A DNA stretch of 64,000 nucleotides from Sordaria brevicollis (taxonomy: Eukaryota; Ascomycota; Sordariomycetes; Sordariales; Sordariaceae), in NCBI GenBank assembly GCA_033439795.1, contig JAUTDP010000001.1, forward strand, positions 2,728,001-2,792,000. Reading direction: 5' to 3'. The translations under genes were made by a program, and so were the position numbers. Shown here one piece after another: positions 60,085 through 64,000 of the stretch. Numbering within the stretch: position 1 is the stretch's first letter; each line of letters begins with the position of its first letter. A model generated the notes under the pieces. It was not told where the DNA came from. It did no database searches and saw nothing but the letters and a program-made list of their open reading frames with translations.

Positions 60085-63000
60085 CTATTATTATTATAAT
60101 TAAAACTGAGAATTATAGTTTTAATTATAATAATATTTACCTAAAACGAAAAATAGGAATACTTATAATTATAATTTATATAATTATATATTATATCCAA
60201 TAATTTATATCCCGCTATAAAAATAATTTTTTACTTCTATAGCGTTAAAACTATATTTATTTTATACGCCAAAATTTATCTATTTAGTATCCCTTTATAA
60301 ATTTTTTCTATATTAAATAATTCGCTTTTTTTAAAAAAAAAGGTCCCGGTTAATAAAAACGTAATCTAAATTTTTATATTATTTAAATATCGATAATTGA
60401 AGGGTTCCGTAAATACAATCTAAATTATAATACCCGGCGTAGCCTAAATACCTATTCCTAACTAATATCGCTTTAAAATTAATAATACTCCGTTCCAAAT
60501 ATATCTTTAAATCGTAGTACTACTCGAAGGGGGGTACTATAATTTTTATAGCTTTTTTATATCTTAAACGTCGCCGACAAATAAAATTTAATCGGTATTA
60601 AAATTTTCGATAAAAATTACCCTCTATAATCCCGCCCTCGTACCACTTTTTAGAAGTATAACTACTACAAACGAAGGTAATAATTATTATTATAATTAAA
60701 ATCAAGTAATAATTATTATTATAATAAAAGTAAAATAATAATTATTATTATAATAAAAATAAAACGTTCGAATATAATAATAAATTAAAGAAGAAATAAT
60801 AATTAAAAAAGGAGAAATTGAAAAAGAAAAGGTTATAGGAAGAAGGCTCGAAGGAAGAAAGGTATAAAAGGTAATTCTTATAAACGCACTAATCCTAATT
60901 AAAACGGCGCTAATCGTAATTTATAATAAATCCTTAATAACGTTAATTACGGCCGGGAATAAATCCTAGCGCCAACTAATCTATCTAATTAAAATAAAAA
61001 CGGATAAAGAAACGAACAGTAGTAATTAATAAATAAAATAAAGTAAACGAAATAAACTGGAAAAGTATATAGCGGTTAGTAAATAATATATATTAAATAA
61101 AAGTTGAAATTTTAATTAATCGCTACTAATTATAATAAACGGATTATTTAACTACCGGGTAATTTACTAATACTAATCGACTTTAATTAAAATAATATTT
61201 ATTAATTATTTTAATAAAATTTACCGTTACAAATATTTAAACGAATTATAATAATTATTATAAAATACGAAGCGTATAATTATAATATTCGTAATATATA
61301 ATACCTATATAAGGATATATTACTAATAAAATAATTCGTAAATCTTATTATAGCGGGATTTATAGGGATTACCGCACTAAACCGCAAATAGTTTAAACTA
61401 ATTATCGATTAAGTTATTTTAATATTATTATCAAAATCCGTATCCTATATACTATTAATTATAATAATATTATCGTTATTTATTTCGGATTCGTTAATAA
61501 AACCGAAATATTCGTAATCCTTAATATATTCCGACTGTATTTCCTTACTATTAAACTAATCGAAAGCCTCCGTAAATAAAACGTTAAAGCTATTATATTG
61601 CAAATCCAAAGTATTAAAATTAATAGGGTTAAAATATTCATAACGCCGAATTACAAATTTATTTATATAAATTTTATAAACGTAATTAATAATATCTTCG
61701 TTAACCGAAGGATTATTATATTTACTACCGTTAAATTGCCCGAATTCTAATTTAATTACCTTCCGAATAATTATAATAATTAAACTAATAGCAAATATTT
61801 TAATGAATATAAATTTAATATTATATATCGAATTTATATTATATTTCTAATCGAAGGCAAAGGATTAATTAATATACTCTAATATTAAATTAATTTCCTT
61901 CCAATTACTACCTGTTATAATATACCGTACTAATATGGGGTGAAATTATTATCTACCTAGATATATAAGTAATTATTTAAATAGTAGATAGTAGGGTAGG
62001 TATAGATTTGTACCTCCCTTCCTTTGGAAGATTCGGAGCCTGAATTTGAGAAAAAGGATAAAAAAGGGAGGCTTTTCCCCCTTCGATCAAAAAAGGCAAG
62101 AGGAAAATACTAGAGAGGATAAAAATTTTATTTTTCACTCAAAGAACCTTTTCTACGAAGTTGCTAAATAACCCCCTTAAAGATTTCTAAGAGAATTAAT
62201 TAATAAATTTACTCCTATTTAAAAAAAATAATAAAAGTAAGATTCTATTTTACTCTTATTCTTTTTCTTATAGTAATAAAGTTAAAAGTTATTAACCTTA
62301 TTTACGTTTTTTAAATAAAAATCTTAAATTAATTTAATCCTTCGTTATAAATTTATAATATAAGCTCTATTTCTTTTATAATATAGTTTTTAATTTAAAT
62401 TAAGTTTAATAATAAGGACGAAATGAATTTCAAACTTCTAGCTAAATTAATTAATACGGACGTAAGAGATTTTCGGCTAGGGCTTTTTATAAATGCGAAG
62501 GCTATCCCCGCGGCTTTCGGGATATTATTTTAAATACCGATAATTAAATAACGAAGTATTAATCAATATTAATAGTAAAGGAATTTTTCGATAAATTTAT
62601 AGGAAATTTTAATTTCGGATATATACGAATTTCTATTTCCCTAATATTACGAAATTTTAATTAATAGAAAATAAATTAAAGGATAAGAGAAAATATAGAA
62701 GATTAAGAATTATAAGAAAATTGGAATAGTAGAAATAAGAGATTTAGAAAATAAAGATTTTATTAATAAATTTAAATAAGAATTATTATAAAAATACCGA
62801 AGGGATTAAATTTATTCCTTATTATAAATTGTCCGTTTATTAAATATTTATATTTTATACGCAGAATTCGCTTTCCGGTTGGTTGAAATTATCATAAAAC
62901 TCTTTTTTTTAATAATTCGAGGATTTTTTAATATTTCGAAGGAAATTTTAATTTTATTAAAAGAGGTAGGGATTATTAGCGAAAATATTATTAAATAGAT

Positions 63001-64000
63001 TTACTTTTTAAATAATTTGGAAATAAAGTTATTATAAAACTTTAGGAGTAGTAAAGATTTATTAATAGTATTATAGTATTTAAATCGAGAATTTATTAAT
63101 AAAGGGGCGTAAATTTATACCTCCTTTAAAAAGGATATAAATAATAATTAATATTCTAAATATATATATAATACCCCTCATCTCCTTTATTTATTATTTA
63201 TTACTTATAAATTTATATCGTTTATTATATTTAATCAAAATACTATTATTATATTTAAGGATATTCCCTTTATTTTTTCCTCTTTTTTATTAATTCTATT
63301 ATTTATCCTTTTTTATTCCTTTTTTACCGAGCGAATTCCTCTTATTAAAATAGCTTTCGATATTACTATTACTATTTTAATTAATAATATTATTCGTAAT
63401 ATTACCCCCCTTAATTTTTTTAATAGGAATAGGGTTATTAAATATTTTAAATTATTTAAAAAGAAGGTTAGGATTTATAAATTCGGTAATAATGAGTAAA
63501 AGATTTTTATTTAATTTTAATAATATAAGAGGGAGCTTAAGGATATTAATAAAAGTATTATTCGTAAATTTAAATTTCGGAAGATTTATATTTAATTTAA
63601 ATTTATAAAGCGGTTTAAAAGAGTTTATAAAGTTAAGGACTTTAAATAAATTAAACGTATAATTATTATTTTAAAATATTTTTATTTTAAATAGGTTTTT
63701 AATAATCGTAATATTATTATAAACGCTATTTTTATTTATACGGCTTTATTAACTTACTAAACCGCTATTAATTAATCCTTCGTTTATATTAATATTATTA
63801 AGCATTTTTACCGAAAATTTAATTTTAAAATTAAGCGGACTATAATTTCCTTCCTTAATAAATATAAGGAAGAATTCTATTATATAAATTAAATAAAATT
63901 CTTAATTAAATTAAACGGTTTAATTATTAAATAGTTTAATAACGTTGAATTTAATAATTATTTTAATAATAAGGAGGAAATTAATATTTACCGTCCTATA
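60085..64000. repeat. RIP-mutated stretch to the window end, unidentified
   Basis: 60.3-61.9 kb retains CA better than TG, like 42-52 kb, and may be the continuation of the repeat interrupted by the LTR element. 60680-60760 has a short repeat of AATAATTATTATTATAAT phrases. Around 61980-62160 is a less AT-rich patch. From 63300 onward a plus-strand Lys/Phe/Ile-rich frame resembles coding relic but is not assignable. Confidence 0.4.

Larger units (their letters stand above)
38776..64000. repeat. RIP-mutated AT-rich repeat block 2, open to the right
   Basis: From about 38780 to the window end the DNA is extremely AT-rich, with CpA and/or TpG nearly eliminated and CpG retained. No intact gene is present. 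It contains one complete LTR retrotransposon and many unidentified relics. The length fits a dispersed heterochromatic domain, or the edge of a centromere or subtelomere; the window cannot tell these apart. Confidence 0.9.

Noticed and set aside
1076..64000. CRISPR array, bacterial operon or phage-type system
   Set aside because: The DNA is eukaryotic (spliceosomal introns, LTR retrotransposon, RIP). The tandem arrays seen have no spacer-repeat architecture.

Overview
The window looks like chromosomal DNA of a filamentous ascomycete, most likely Sordariales and Neurospora-like. Three things point there: intron-poor genes with short introns that carry CTAAC branch points, CT-rich leaders, and two large AT-rich blocks with almost no CpA and/or TpG while CpG survives. 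That last pattern is the signature of repeat-induced point mutation (RIP). The species is an inference; no marker gene is present.

Layout: 1-1075 is ordinary-composition DNA with no gene I can support. 1076-19290 is a RIP-mutated repeat block. It contains a dead minus-strand Helitron (about 16.8 kb down to 10.87 kb), several tandem repeats and hairpins, and is bracketed by an inverted repeat (1006-1082 and 19312-19383). 19291-38775 is the gene island. All four main genes are on the plus strand: a DNF3-type P4-ATPase lipid flippase (20462-25723), an ABCC transporter of the Ybt1/Ycf1 type (28778-33982, one intron), an Irc6/AAGAB-type clathrin-adaptor chaperone (34576-36061, one intron) and a serine-rich protein of unknown function (37258-38184). 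A doubtful minus-strand ORF sits at the edge of the next block. 38776-64000 is a second RIP-mutated block that runs off the window. It contains a structurally complete but dead Ty3/gypsy chromodomain retrotransposon (52247-60084, 204-bp LTRs, 5-bp target duplication CTATT), a 78-bp tandem array (46361-46741), and long stretches of unidentified repeat relics.

Functionally, the island holds membrane-biology genes: a flippase that sets lipid asymmetry, a probable vacuolar conjugate transporter, and an adaptor-assembly chaperone acting in clathrin trafficking. They look like independent housekeeping genes, not a cluster. The repeat blocks would be expected to be constitutive heterochromatin. I found no convincing new biological system. 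The most informative observations are how the dead elements were mutated: catalytic His/Cys turned to Tyr, Asp turned to Asn, frames kept without indels, and opposite-strand bias in different sub-blocks.
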